DNA from: Mucidula mucida
Lineage: Eukaryota; Basidiomycota; Agaricomycetes; Agaricales; Physalacriaceae
Length of the DNA: 64,000 nt
Assembly: GCA_015501055.1 (NCBI GenBank)
Contig: JADNYV010000040.1
Span: 205,147-269,146 of the forward strand
Direction: 5' to 3'
Position numbers and translations under genes: made by a program. Positions 1 to 10,969 of this stretch are shown piece after piece; the first letter of the stretch is position 1; each line of letters opens with the position of its first letter. A model generated the notes under the pieces. It was not told the origin of the DNA, ran no database searches, and was given only the letters and a program-made list of their open reading frames with translations.

Positions 1-198
1 CGAACCAGAGCCTTTGGGGGTCCAGGATGCGCAGGGTGTTTCAATGGATCCACATATACACTACCCGACGATGTTTGGCAAAGTGTTCTGGAATCCGTTT
101 GGCGATGACCCATGTAGAAAGATGTTTCACGATGATTGATCCTGTCATATCATCTCCGACGTTCTATCGCATCCCGAACCGCAACGACAAGTTGGGTA

Positions 199-1578
199 TT
201 AACCTATGAACAATTGGACGTTCGCATCGGTCTTGGCCCAGCCACAGAAAGCTCCACCTGGTCCTATAAGTCGCTGCTTTGCCTCTTGGTACTCCGTTTG
301 ACCTTGCTTGGCGGCATGGTACGTTTGCAGCGAACTGAAGTGGGTGTCAACTCAAGTTCGTCACGTCGCCGAACCCCAGCTTACTTTGTATGAGACAGCT
401 CGTTAAATAGCTTGAACAGGCTCAGTTGAGAAAGCACAGGGCTAGACATTGAATGTCAGTCAAAACTGTTGGAGGTAACAACGAGGACTCACAGAGACTT
501 GTCGCGTAATCTGTGCTTCGGGGACACTCCCCGTCGATAGCCATTGATAAGAACTTCCGGTACGCATTTCGCGTCTGCAAACCAACATAAGGCTGTGCCT
601 GTGGTCAGTATCTAACCCCAGTAGATGCATACGCTGCTTACAATCATGACAGGATCCTGAAGCCACTGGCAGGGACTCCCGAGAATGAATGAAAACACGA
701 TCCGTGAAACTAATCTCGGGTCTATGACAGAAAAAGCTCTCAGGAAGTCCTACGTGATATCGTTGATATTCAATTGGAAGATAACCGGAGAATGCGGTAC
801 CTTGGATACCCTGTAATCTACCACACAAAGCGCGACGACAATCTTCCAAAACCATATCGCGAAGTACCTCCGATACCTCCCCGATTGTGTGGAAGCAGGA
901 TAGACAGGTCCAATGAAACGCGATCCCAACGCGCCTTGGATACCCAACACGCTCCAGGACGCTATCTTGTCACTACAAGACATAGATTGCGTGGGCGGAG
1001 AGTCTGCCCGGCCAGGTTTTGTCCTGAGAACACCGAACAGCGCGTAATTATCTCGCCCTCGAGATGCTTGAGTGGGAGACAATGCAGGATACACCGCGGA
1101 GTCTTTCAGGGTAGCCATAGCAGCATCCTGGAACGTGGCGAGGAATCTCGTAGACGCGTCGCCGCCTGTTGATGAGTCGTCAGATAGCAGAAGAAAGACA
1201 CAACTTACATGGAACTGTGGATATGTACATGTGGAGCTCGGCTCCTTTGACTAGAGTAAACTTGTGCCCACAAGGACAGATCCAGTCAGATGCTAGCTGG
1301 GAGACAGTCACCCGCTTGGTTTCCTCCATGAGCCATCGCAATGCGCCGCGCCGCGCAAGTACCTCTGCGTGACTGTCATGCAGAGCCTCTCCTGACGCTG
1401 GCAAGCGGGCCGTGGGTAGGCATTTTGTTCCAGTCCCGATAGATATGATCTTTAACCCTCCGGTGACATTGTTGAGTAGATAGAAAGAAGCAAGAATGGT
1501 ATATTTCCCATCTGGAGGGGAAAAATTGAGGGATTTGTAGAGAGCAAAGATTTCATCTACTATCTCATCGTGGTTCAT
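199..1578 (-). CDS. TAD1: tRNA-specific adenosine deaminase TAD1/ADAT1
   Basis: Deaminates adenosine to inosine at position 37 of tRNA-Ala in eukaryotes (family knowledge). Exon 1 carries the zinc/catalytic motif HAEV ([17 protein letters not shown]). Across an intron comes the second zinc motif, spliced PCGDAS, followed by the third Cys in SCSDK. The C-terminal exon reads [18 protein letters not shown] and ends in QLFIG plus TAA, a typical ADAT1 C-terminus. The last intron is 335-384 (GT-AG, phase 2). I chose the Met at 1578 ([11 protein letters not shown]); an in-frame Met at 1611 would add 11 residues. It is divergent from the RRM gene, with less than 100 bp between the start codons. No frame breaks were seen. 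Confidence 0.9.
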
Positions 1579-1658
1579 GGAAAGGAGAGATGATCGCGTC
1601 GGAGAAAGCAAGTGGTAGATTAGGTTAGGGTTTGACGATCATTTTCTTTCCTGCTCCC
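1579..1658. promoter_or_regulatory. shared divergent promoter between TAD1 and the RRM gene
   Basis: The two start codons face away from each other across about 80 bp, or only about 20 bp if the outer Met codons are used. Any promoter must be shared or overlap the 5' exons. No TATA box is visible, and this layout is common for housekeeping pairs in compact fungal genomes. Confidence 0.5.
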
Positions 1659-2700
1659 ATGTCGCGGCTGCTTGGGAAGCTCCAGTGGCAGATTGCCAAG
1701 GTCAAAAAGCGCTATGTAGAGATCCCGCCGACAGTCACGACCATCATGGCCCAGAACCTGCCGTCTTACCTCAACGCTCCTGCCTTGCGCAAACAATTTG
1801 AGCAGTACGGCAATGTCCTGGATATGCGCAGTGCGTCTTTTTGCCGTGTCTTTTAACGCGACTTATTCTTCTTGCCAGTAAACTACCCGCCTCAGCGACA
1901 AGTGCGGAAGCCTCCAGTCGCTTATGTTACCTTCAAGGATCATTCAGACGCGCGAAGACTATTGGAGGCTCACGAATTCTTCCCCATGTTTGTCCCACAG
2001 TTAAACGGAAAGAACAAACGGCCACTGAGCCTTTCGCCATGTCTGTCGACACAAGTCACCGGTCCCGCTGTTACGAAGATTCGTACTGCTCTCAGTGATA
2101 TTCCAAAGACCGACCAGAGGCCTCGCGATACCCTCTACGTCGGAAACCTCGATTTCAATACGCGAGTCGCAGAGCTCACCGCCTACTTCCGGCAATGGGG
2201 GAAGGTTCTGAAGGTTGTAATAGGTAATTTTCATCGACTTGAGTATGAAGACTCGCGCTCATGCTCGTACCTTAGTAAAGGACAAGCTCGGCCAGTCCAA
2301 AGGTGTCGCCTTTGTTCGTTTCGAAAACGTCGAAGACGCGGTGAAATGCTGGGAAGACGAGGACAGAATGCCGTTGCGGAAGAGAGTGCCTCTTGTGCAA
2401 TTCAAGCAGCCGACGAACACCATCGACGTGACTGGCCTCGATCCTGAAACCACGGCGCAAGAGATACGTGCATATTTTGCCAGTTGGGGTGAGGTGAAGA
2501 GGGTCAACCTCAGTAAGTAAACATTTCGTACGGAGGATTTTGTCGCTCATTCGATACGTTAAGAGAAAGGCGAGGATGGGCAACCGACGGGTGCTGCTGT
2601 TGTGTCTTTCGCCGACACGGCTGAAGCTGTCAAATGTTGGGACGCCAGCTCGAAGCCATTGTTACGCGATGCGATCCCAAACGTGCGCCCGAGCAATTGA
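1659..2700 (+). CDS. RNA-binding protein with three RRM domains
   Basis: Spliced from four exons, it carries three RNA recognition motifs. RRM1 has TTIMAQNLPSYLNAPALRKQ and VAYVTF. RRM2 has DTLYVGNLDF and GVAFVRF. RRM3 has NTIDVTGLDP and GAAVVSF. Each has an RNP2-like strand followed by an RNP1-like strand. The introns are short and GT-AG (about 1835-1877, 2225-2277 and 2513-2560), and the stop TGA is at 2698-2700. The Met at 1659 (MSRLLGKLQW) is preferred; 1632 is in frame too. RRM proteins bind RNA in splicing, export or translation. The precise orthologue is not recognised. Confidence 0.8.
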
Positions 2701-3857
2701 AGGAAAGCACGTAGACCTCGCCGCGAAGCAGATGCGCGGCTAAAACTTGCGCCATGGCGGTACCGCCTGCATATGTGTTTCAACAAATCTTCGATGCGTA
2801 CACCCGTGTTGCCAGCGCGTCGAATGATTGACGATTTTCCAAGCGCTCATTGAAAGAACCGCGGCTTTTCAGGCTCAGGCTCAATCGCTTGTTCATCTTG
2901 TCAGAACGAGATGTATTTTTGGCGTAGGCGCACTGTGGCGGTCGTTGACCTTAATGCTGTGACGACTTTCGAGATATCACTCCACTCAGATCGTCTTGAC
3001 TCTTATCTATTATCTTACTATCTGTACTTATAATCTTCCCTTAGACAATCCCCTCAATGCCAACAATCGTGCTTAAAGTATGTACTCAACTTAAATCTAC
3101 ATTTTGTATACATTGCCCTTGTATAATAGATGTTATGAATGTTCTCCCACCTCTTCAGCTCTTGATCGGTAGAACGAACTTATACTGCAGTAGCAATTTG
3201 CCTCCAGAAATCAGCAACTTGGTGCGGCCAGCACGCGGGAATGGCTCGGCAAATAGGGCTTTTCTAAACCTGCTCCCTGAATGATGTTTTTCAAATGTCA
3301 AGGAACGCGTCGCCGTGTACTGCTGGACACACAGTCGCACGACATCTATTGTTTCATAGCAGTTATCGTCGGTTGTCAGTGATTGGTGTATTCTTCTGCA
3401 AGGAGCTGTCAGCACCAATTCCCTTCCGATGTTCTACAGAGACTCGAAAGAGATGAAACAGTAGCGCTGACGAGAAAGAGGAATGAACCTCAACAAGATG
3501 AGACTACAAAAGTCGATGGATCCGACAGTGGTGTATAACGAGAGACCGAGGAAAAGGGCGAGGCTGGATACAAAGACATACATAGTAACGACAGACGACC
3601 AATGGTGACAAATACGATGCTTGATGTGATTAGCCTTCGTATACCAGAGTAACCTGAATTGACGGACATTAATGTACTGGCAGCCAATGGCAGCAGTGCC
3701 AACGGTACTACATACCTGTACGTACTACTACTACGTAGAGTCAGGCCTTTGGCAAGTGGATGAGTAAGCTCGGAGGACCTTCTCAGTCAAGGATGAGTAA
3801 GCGCGCCTGCCCTTTGCAAGCTCCCATGTGATGCATCTGACGCGTCTCAGAATAGAC
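2701..3857. other. intergenic region
   Basis: AT-rich 3' flank of the RRM gene and upstream region of the methyltransferase. Short ORFs on the minus strand (3155-3418 and 3490-3702) have no recognisable domain or codon pattern. A 12-bp direct repeat, ggatgagtaagc, lies near 3760 and 3792, upstream of the TATA box. Confidence 0.4.
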
Positions 3858-3864
3858 TATAAAA
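3858..3864 (+). promoter_or_regulatory. TATA box of the methyltransferase gene
   Basis: TATAAAA lies about 140 bp upstream of the chosen ATG at 4001. An in-frame Met at 3887 is only about 25 bp downstream of the box, near the expected transcript start, which argues for the ATG at 4001. Confidence 0.55.
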
Positions 3865-4000
3865 TGGACCGCGTCGACGAGACTTTATGTACCGTCGCAT
3901 CCTTTCACGCCCAGTTTTCTTCAGTGCGTTCTTCCCCCGTCTCCTCCAATTTACGTCTCATAACGTCTTAGCCGTCTTCGTCGTTATTCTAGGAGTTATC

Positions 4001-4904
4001 ATGTCTAACCAGCACCAGCACCACCAGCACCACCACCATCACCACGAAGAGCCCGCCGGGCATGGACACGACTTTGTCTCCGCAAAAAAGGAGTACTTCG
4101 ATAAGAAGGCCGGAGAATACGACAAGACCCCCATGATCTTGGATATGACCGAAAAGTACGCGATATCCAGTATTGGTATCCTCCTCCTTGAATATCATCA
4201 TCGCAGACAAGGAAATTCATCGTCAGCAACGGCTACAAGTTCGATCCGAGCTCTACTACGCTCCTCAACTTTGCCTGTGGCACCGGTATGCATGGCTCTC
4301 GCGTCCCGTTTAATCCCCTTGCCAACCTCACATAATTCCAGGCCTCATGGAGAAAGAACTCCTCCCGCATTGCAAGAGCATCCTCGGCGTCGACATCAGC
4401 CAGGGCATGGTAGACGCGTACAACAAGCGCGCCACCGCCCTCGGCGTCTCCGACAAGATGCAAGCCTCCGCACACGAGCTCAAGGGCGTCGAAGGCGAAC
4501 TCGGAGGAGAGAAATTCGACGTCATCATCGTATGTATCATCCCCCCTTCCCTCAATAAGTCTGACCAATCCCCCAACCCTTCAGTGCACAATGGCGTACC
4601 ACCACTTCGAGTCCCCCGTCGAGATGACAAAGATCCTCTCGTTCTTCTTGAAAAAAGGCGGCATGCTCCTCGTCACTGACCGCATTGGCGACAACCCAGC
4701 AGAGACGGCGCCGCTCCCCGCTGAATTCGACGCTATCGTGGCGCAGCAGAGGTCGTTTGCCGAGGCGGATATGCGCAGGACGTTCGAGGCTGGGGGGTTG
4801 CAGAATTTTGAGTTTGATCTTATCCCGGGCGCGGTGTTGGAGGGAAGTTGTTTGGGTTCAAGAATGATAGTCCTTTGTTCTTGGCCAAGGGCGCGAAGCT
4901 TTGA
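4001..4904 (+). CDS. class I SAM-dependent methyltransferase, His-rich N-terminus
   Basis: Small SAM-dependent methyltransferase of unknown substrate. The N-terminus is a histidine run (about residues 5-17, HQHHQHHHHHHEE). After intron 1 comes SAM motif I as NFACGTG, split by intron 2. Then follow GVDISQGMVDAYNKRA (motif II region), KFDVII, and after intron 3 MAYHHF and KKGGMLLVTD. The C-terminus appears frame-shifted near 4835-4842. The open frame runs into an unrelated tail ending at 4935. One extra G in the G run would give a family-like end finishing LFLAKGAKL plus TGA at 4902-4904. A TATA box lies upstream. A related fragment sits at 28677-28912. The histidine run could bind metal, but that is speculative. 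Confidence 0.75.
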
Positions 4905-4935
4905 GCCCGTACTTCATACAGCCTTGAACCAATGA

Positions 4936-5494
4936 CAATGCCCGATGATCGATGATTCTCGGAGGGCCAGTGGTTCATATCGCATTCGTTTCATGAGAAT
5001 CCAATGAACTGCTTTTGGCCGGATCTTGATCATTTCTACAGGATGGGAACTTACTGCTCATCTCAATTTCTGTACAAATGCTGGATATGATAAACCAATC
5101 TTCTGTCGTTTAATTTCTGTATGGTACACAGATCCAAGAGCGTATTCTACCGTGTCCGAGTATGGTACACATAATTGTATGAAGGCGCATCGAGCGGAAC
5201 AGGGTCTGCCATGGTACTGATGCGAATTGGTATAGCAGCTTCGCAAATAGTGCTGGTACGTGGCACGGCGCGACGCGCAAGCTCCCTGCGTCCCAAAATG
5301 ACGAGTCATTTTGTTCTGCTACATGGTGCCGATGCGCTCGCGTCCCTTGCATGTGCCAGATGCTCATCATTGGTTGCTAGAAGTACGCTGCAGGATGAGT
5401 CAGAATGGTATAGGCAGAGCGGAGGGTGCACTCACCATAACCACGATGATGAAAGGATCAAGAATGGCGAGTACGAGTAATTTGGAGTACCCCA
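4936..5494. other. intergenic region
   Basis: Lies between the convergent methyltransferase (+) and kinase (-). Only short ORFs with no recognisable domain were seen. Confidence 0.4.
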
Positions 5495-6425
5495 TTACAA
5501 GCCGCTGCGTTCGATCCTGGGCTCCATGAAAAATGTGTCCATATTCTCAATCATGGAACGCATCTGAGCAAGCGATACTCGTTGGAAAGGGTCGAGTCTG
5601 AGGATATCTTGGACCAGTTTGCTGCACTCTGATGACATTTCTATAGGCGTGATTTGGGTGATGAAGTCGGATCATTGAGGTACTCTTGGAAAAGAGGATC
5701 CGTTGACTGCGCGAAGTCCCATGGGTATGCACCAGTTACGAGATTGAAGAGGATGATTCCCATAGACCAAATATCGTTGTATTTGGGCAAATAGAACGGA
5801 CTATAAGAGTCTGACCGGACACATTCTGCAAAATTAGGACAAAGACTATCAGAGAAACGAGGCACATACCCGGCGACATATATCCAATGTCCCCACACGC
5901 AATTGATCCGAAACATCATCGCTGGTCGACAACCCAAAGTCAGCCAAGAACACCCTGCGCCCATCGCTGGAGGTAAGGATGTTCTCGGGTTTGAGGTCAC
6001 GATGGTAAACGTCTTTGTCGTGACAAATTGCAAAGCATCTATGACCTGGATCATAGTCAGCGAATGAGCTGTCATTGAACTTGTACTGGTGTTGTTGAAT
6101 GCGGGAGTAGAGGTCGTCTCCCGAGCACAGATCAAGCAGGATGAAGGTGAATGGTCCGTCAACGATGCATTTGTGGAATGTTACGACATTCTTGTGCTTG
6201 GTGACCCGCTTGTGTAGCTCTATCTCAGCAGACAGTAGCTTCTCTTCGCTGGATCCAAATGCGGGGGTCAACATGACCTTCACTGCATAGTGCGACGACG
6301 ACGTGATATCCCATCCGCGGTAGACGGCCCCAAAGCCCCACTGCCATGAGCTCCTCAAGATAGAGACGACCGTGGTCGACGAGAGCGCGGGTGAAGTTTG
6401 GAAGAGTACGAGATGGTGCAAACAT
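5495..6425 (-). pseudogene. Ser/Thr protein kinase (Ran1/Ksp1-like), frame-disrupted
   Basis: Kinase landmarks are clear: FGAVYRGWD (Gly loop), YAVKVM (ATP Lys), VYHRDLKPEN (catalytic loop), FLADFGLS (DFG), YMSPEC (APE-like), YNDIWSMGIIL (subdomain IX) and LRLDPFQRVSLAQMR. They do not share one reading frame. Frame changes are needed near 6328-6342 (Gly loop), 6025-6028 (before HRD), 5889-5912 (between DFG and MSPE) and 5668-5673. A normal intron at about 5827-5870 joins MSPE to CV. The end is TAA at 5495-5497 and the start MFAPSRTLPNF is at 6425. At least three breaks are single-base and sit at short homopolymers, so this is either a young pseudogene or a sequencing problem. It resembles the Ran1/Sks1-type kinases that regulate growth and nutrient response. 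Confidence 0.7.
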
Positions 6426-7596
6426 GGTGGATAGAATGGCTGGGAGCGTTGAGGACAGAGTATCAATCAATAGACGGCAGAGTCAAATTATGCTTTCAAA
6501 GTATGATTTGGTAGAAAGCAAGAGATAGAAAGAACGATCGAAAAGGAGCCTCTAGCTCTTATACTGCCTTTTTTTCACATGATACTTGAGGACGATCGGA
6601 GAAAGGCGCCACGGAGACTTAGAAGATACTGCGAGAGGTTTGAGGAATTATGTTGGCAGAGATTGTAGACCCGATAGAAGAACACTTGGGTCTGCCCATA
6701 AATGCGACTGCTAGTGTTCCTAAAACTTGCCTGTATTCCTCCATGGTCCTAAAATCCTTGTTGATGGTCGATCGAGTCGATCAGCAAAGGGGGCTGTGCA
6801 ATAGTTTGCTGTATACGCCAGATGTCTCCCACGGCTTCGTTTACATCCGAGCGCCTCGACTGTCCGCCTAAAGAGAGGCCTACACAATGGAGCTTTCAAC
6901 AGTTTACAAGTAGAACCGCCATCCCGAAGGCAGAGAAGGTAAGAAGAAACGAGCTAAGAGGGAAGGAGACAAAGCATTTAGGGAACGCGGTGATGATGGA
7001 ATTGAGGTTAATAAGGCCACATTGATAGGTGGGAATGTCAGCTTCAAAGCACGGTGAGTTCTAAATTGTGGCACGGCTTTGGCCTTCCCATAATGATATA
7101 GGTCCTAATTCTCCTCGCGATGCAGATTAGCAACTGCAAAGACTTGACGTTATCATCCTCCCTCCGACTCGTCCATGTCAAAAGCCAGCTGACTCCTACT
7201 CGGGCTACTGTCCTATCACCCTCATGGTTGGAAAAACGTGATATCTAGATCATTGACTTGACGCAGTAGCTATAGTCTCTCGTAGTATATATAAAGCCGC
7301 AACGAGTTCAGCAAACAGAACGAAAAACAAGTCACTGATACCAAAAAGAATGTCGCTGACTTGCATTCAAACTCAACACAAAAACTGCGGTCAAGCATAT
7401 TCAGCCACATAAAACGACAATAACCAAGTATGTACGTTCCACAAGCTGTAAGATACACGAAAGTGACGATAGATAGAGAAACCAGGGAAAAAATGAGAAA
7501 ACAATTGATGGAGGAGAGGGGATTTGGGGTTGTGCAGCAGATAACGAAAAGATTCCTACAACATATACATAATAACCAGATCCACGAGAAAAACAT
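6426..7596. other. intergenic region
   Basis: Upstream region of the kinase and 3' flank of CDC14. A TATA-like element (gtataaga on the minus strand) lies near 6555-6570. The minus-strand ORF 7270-7596 is Cys/Leu-rich and directly follows the CDC14 stop. I read it as 3' untranslated sequence, not a gene. Confidence 0.4.
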
Positions 7597-9793
7597 TCAC
7601 GCCACAACGTCCGCAGAACTAAAACTGCTTCGCCGGCGTCGCACATTTCGAAGGCCCGGTCGGTCAGTCTTGTTCGCAGGAACGACGACAGCGGCAGCGT
7701 TGTTCGTCATCCATGCATCGGATGAAGACGCTCCGGCACCTCTCTTCGTCGCATTCGCAACCTCGTTCAATGACGACCCAGGGCGCTTGGACGGTATCAG
7801 TGTAGGTAATCGCGAAGGGATGGGAGACGCCGTCGTCTTGCGGTTCACTGGCGCTGGGACAGGCACAGCCTTCTGACGTACAGCAGCTTTCGCCGCGGTC
7901 GTAGTCTTCGTCGTCGCCAACCTGGGTATTTTATTGGGCGGTTGTTGTTGCCCAGTCGATTTGACGGGAGAGGCAGGTGCCCTCACTGCTGTCGTGCCTT
8001 TACGCGCTAATGCAGTGGACCTTGTCACTCTTGTAGGTCTCTTGTCTGGTGACGTCATCTTCGAGGAGGACGCCTGGCCGGCCTTTGACGCGTTGCGAGT
8101 AGTTGGTGGCGGGCCCAGGACAAGCACATTATCGGTCTGTGCTTCTTCGGAATCGCTCTCTTCTAGAGCCTCCCGAGCCATTCGTTTAGTTCTGGGTGTC
8201 TTTCGAGGTTGGCCGGGAGTAGCAATAGCACGGGCATGGGCGGCGGCAGCAGCAACATGACGACTGGGAGTGACAGGAGGGTGGGATAAGCTAGGTGGCG
8301 GGGTCGTCTCCATCCTGTTGAACTCTTCATCTGTATCAGCGGGAGGTGTCGCGGGAGCAACAACCGGTGCAGGCTCCGCGCTAGCCAGCTGTTGCCGGCG
8401 AATATCGTCTACCGCTGCCCATTTGGACCACTCTAGCTGCTTCAGATACATGTACTGCTGTTGCGGACCAACAACGCTCCCCGGGCGTACGATACGCATG
8501 AAGGCGATCGCTTCATTCGCTGTGAAACCGTACTTCCATATCAAGTACGCGCCGATAAGAGTACCAGTTCGTCCTAAACCGGCTTTGCACTGATTCGATT
8601 CCAAATTAGTACGAGGTAGTTAAGAGGAATGGCAGATGTCTCACATGCACTGCAACGACTCCCCCGGCTTCCACTATCTTGTCAGCCGTGTCAATAAATA
8701 TCCGCACAATCTCGTCTGTCGGATTGGTCCCGTCGTCAAAGTACAGTTCCATATGATCTACACCATGGTCCAAAAAGGTTTCACGGTCGTAGAGCTGCGT
8801 ATTGAGGCGAACTACCAGTTTGATGTTTCGCTTCTCGAAGTAGTCGAGACAGTTAAGGAATGGCGTTGGCAGTTTGCGCTGTAGAGCAAGATTTTTCGTG
8901 GGTGGCGCTGTGGAGTATAGTGTAGATGGCGCTTTCTCCTTCTCTTTTTCCTTTTGGGCCTTTATCCAAGCGGTGTCTACTGGCGAGGCGAAGGCGATAA
9001 AATTGGGTGTTATCCAATTCCAATCGCCATGCTCGACCTTTTCATAAAACTCGTAATCTTCAACGTCAAATTCGTTCATGTCGCAGAGACCGTTCTGCAT
9101 GGCTTTCCAGAGACCCCAAAGACAGTCTTGAATGTTGAGATTGAAGTCAGAGGGACCACGACCTGCATCCCGGAAAGGCATGAACTCGATTTCTGCGATG
9201 GGATGAAAGGCTTCCCAGGGCGCACGTCGCTGTACGATCATCTTGGAGACAGTCAATTGAAATGGTTCAGTTTTGTAAAGGAGCGTATACGAACCACATA
9301 GAGGGCCATGAGAAGCGCAGCGTTTGCTTTTCGTCGTGGGTCGTTGGAGGAGTAGAGGACAAGTCGGTGCTCCATCAAATCCTTGTCCTAGATATCGACT
9401 GAGTGGCAGGGCAGGGTGCGATATACGGGAGCAAACCTCGAGGAGTTCGTGAATAAGAATACACGCCTTGTACACCATAGCGATGTTCAGCGGGCCCCAG
9501 TCCTGGAAGAAGGACAGATAAAGGAGTTGGTCGTCGATGGTAAAGTAGTAGTACGAGGCCAGGTCGTCCGCCGCCGTCGACGGGCCCGCCCTGTTACGCG
9601 TTCGTATACGCGGTCTGTTATCGGGATCATTGCAGTGTTTATTGAGCAGCGCAGGATTGGGAGCAGGGTGGGGGAAAGTCGTGAAAAAGAGCCTAGAAAA
9701 GCGTTCAAACACAAGTTCAACATAAGCGGCGGCTAATACGGCGACCACCGACCTTTCTGAGAATTGGCAGAGCGGCTCGCAGGAGATTCCCAT
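7597..9793 (-). CDS. CDC14: dual-specificity protein phosphatase CDC14
   Basis: Reverses Cdk phosphorylation at mitotic exit and cytokinesis (family knowledge). The N-terminal domain has LLYLSFFQDWGPLNIAMVYK, and after two introns AEIEFMPFRDAGRGPSDFNL. The catalytic domain has KLVVRLNTQLYD and the P-loop HCKAGLGRTG. A 55-bp intron (8590-8644) falls exactly between the His and Cys of the active-site motif. Next come GFTANEAIAFMRIVRPGSV and the QQQYMY helix. The C-terminal tail of about 250 residues is rich in Ser, Thr, Pro, Lys and Arg, as expected for the regulated nuclear/nucleolar tail. The start at 9793 (MGISCEPLCQF) is the most plausible; an upstream Met at 9934 is less likely. No frame breaks were seen. 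Confidence 0.92.
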
Positions 9794-10969
9794 TTTCGTG
9801 GCACAGAGACCGGTGTCGCGGAGGGAGGGCGTCGACTGTGGGGGGGTGAGTGGATGGCGTGGTGAACTGCCGCACGACCACGGCCAGGCAGAATAGGAAA
9901 CAGCCAAACATGCACAAATAAGACCCTGAATCAACGGAAACGCGTCGCGTCTCCTGCTGCCACACCACTCTTGATAACGATCGTCAGGGTGAGTCCACGG
10001 AAGTAAATTACATTCAACCTCAAACCCCCCAGAAAAGCTCGATTCAACCAGAGCCTGCTATGTCTACAGCGCACACACAGCCGTTCCTGGAATCTCCCAC
10101 ATAATTAAAAGTACCTTTACGGCAGCTAATCAGCACATCAATCTTCATCTTCGCCTTCTCCAAATCTTCTTCAACGTTCACTTTCATCAAAGTCTTGCTG
10201 ATCATCTTGATTCGAGTTCCGTTCGGTACCTGGCGTTCTCTTACGCGTCCATTATCACCTACGGTATTGCGTTCGTTCGTGCTTGATCGAGGACTCAGAT
10301 GTGAGTCGAACGTCAACACCACCGCCAGGAAGTCTTTGGTGAAGTACAAGCTCCATCATCGGATTCGTATATGTGCTAGGCCTCAAACACACGGCGCTGA
10401 CAGGTTGTCGACGCCTAGGTCCCTTTTGAAGGTACCTTTCGTACAATCTCCCACATGGAACGAAGCACCGAGAGATGCGCGGGTATGGCTATGAGAAGGA
10501 CGCATGATGTTTAGCCGATGAATTTATATACCCGAAACCATATCAGCTCACGAGGCGACTTTGTTCACTTGTCACCAATCCGCCCACCAGATAATCCCAT
10601 CGAAGGCATCCTCATCGTGAGCATACGACTGGTGATGAAGGGATGCTCCATACAGGACATACGCCTCATTAAGGCTGTCGATCTGTCTCATACCGCCAAA
10701 TCGCCTCCAGTCTTGCATCCCACGCACGACTAATGCGCGCTCGTAAACATCGTAGCAGCCTAAACTAACCACATTTCTGAAGATTCATTAGTAGAGACTG
10801 TGATTCCATAGTTATACAAAGACGGACAGGTTGTCCAATCTCTCCGGGGCGCAATTTTCAGACTACTGCCGCCAGAATAACGTAGCCCAAGCTCTGATCA
10901 AAGCATAATAACCAATTGAGCGACAAAATTACTCCCAAAATATCAGTCAACAACCTACGAACATCCCTA
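9794..10969. other. intergenic region with a doubtful minus-strand gene
   Basis: Minus-strand ORFs at 10572-10772 (containing GMQDWRRFGGMRQIDSLNEA) and 10044-10349 (containing KVNVEEDLEKAKMKIDVLIS) look protein-like. They could be exons of one small hypothetical gene of about 10044-10772. The linking frame has a stop and I found no clear splice pair or known domain, so it is not called as a gene. Confidence 0.3.

Noticed and set aside
3155..3702. Two minus-strand ORFs (87 and 70 codons) upstream of the methyltransferase
   Set aside because: No conserved motif, no convincing splice partners and unremarkable composition. Treated as intergenic.
3725..3805. 12-bp direct repeat ggatgagtaagc upstream of the methyltransferase TATA box as a regulatory site
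   Set aside because: Only two copies and no known factor. It could be chance, so it is mentioned only in the intergenic entry.
7270..7596. Minus-strand ORF of 108 codons rich in Cys, Phe and Leu
   Set aside because: It starts immediately after the CDC14 stop and has no family pattern. It is most likely 3' untranslated sequence.
10044..10772. Possible small multi-exon gene on the minus strand
   Set aside because: Two stretches look protein-like, but no splice pair joins them in frame and no domain is recognisable.
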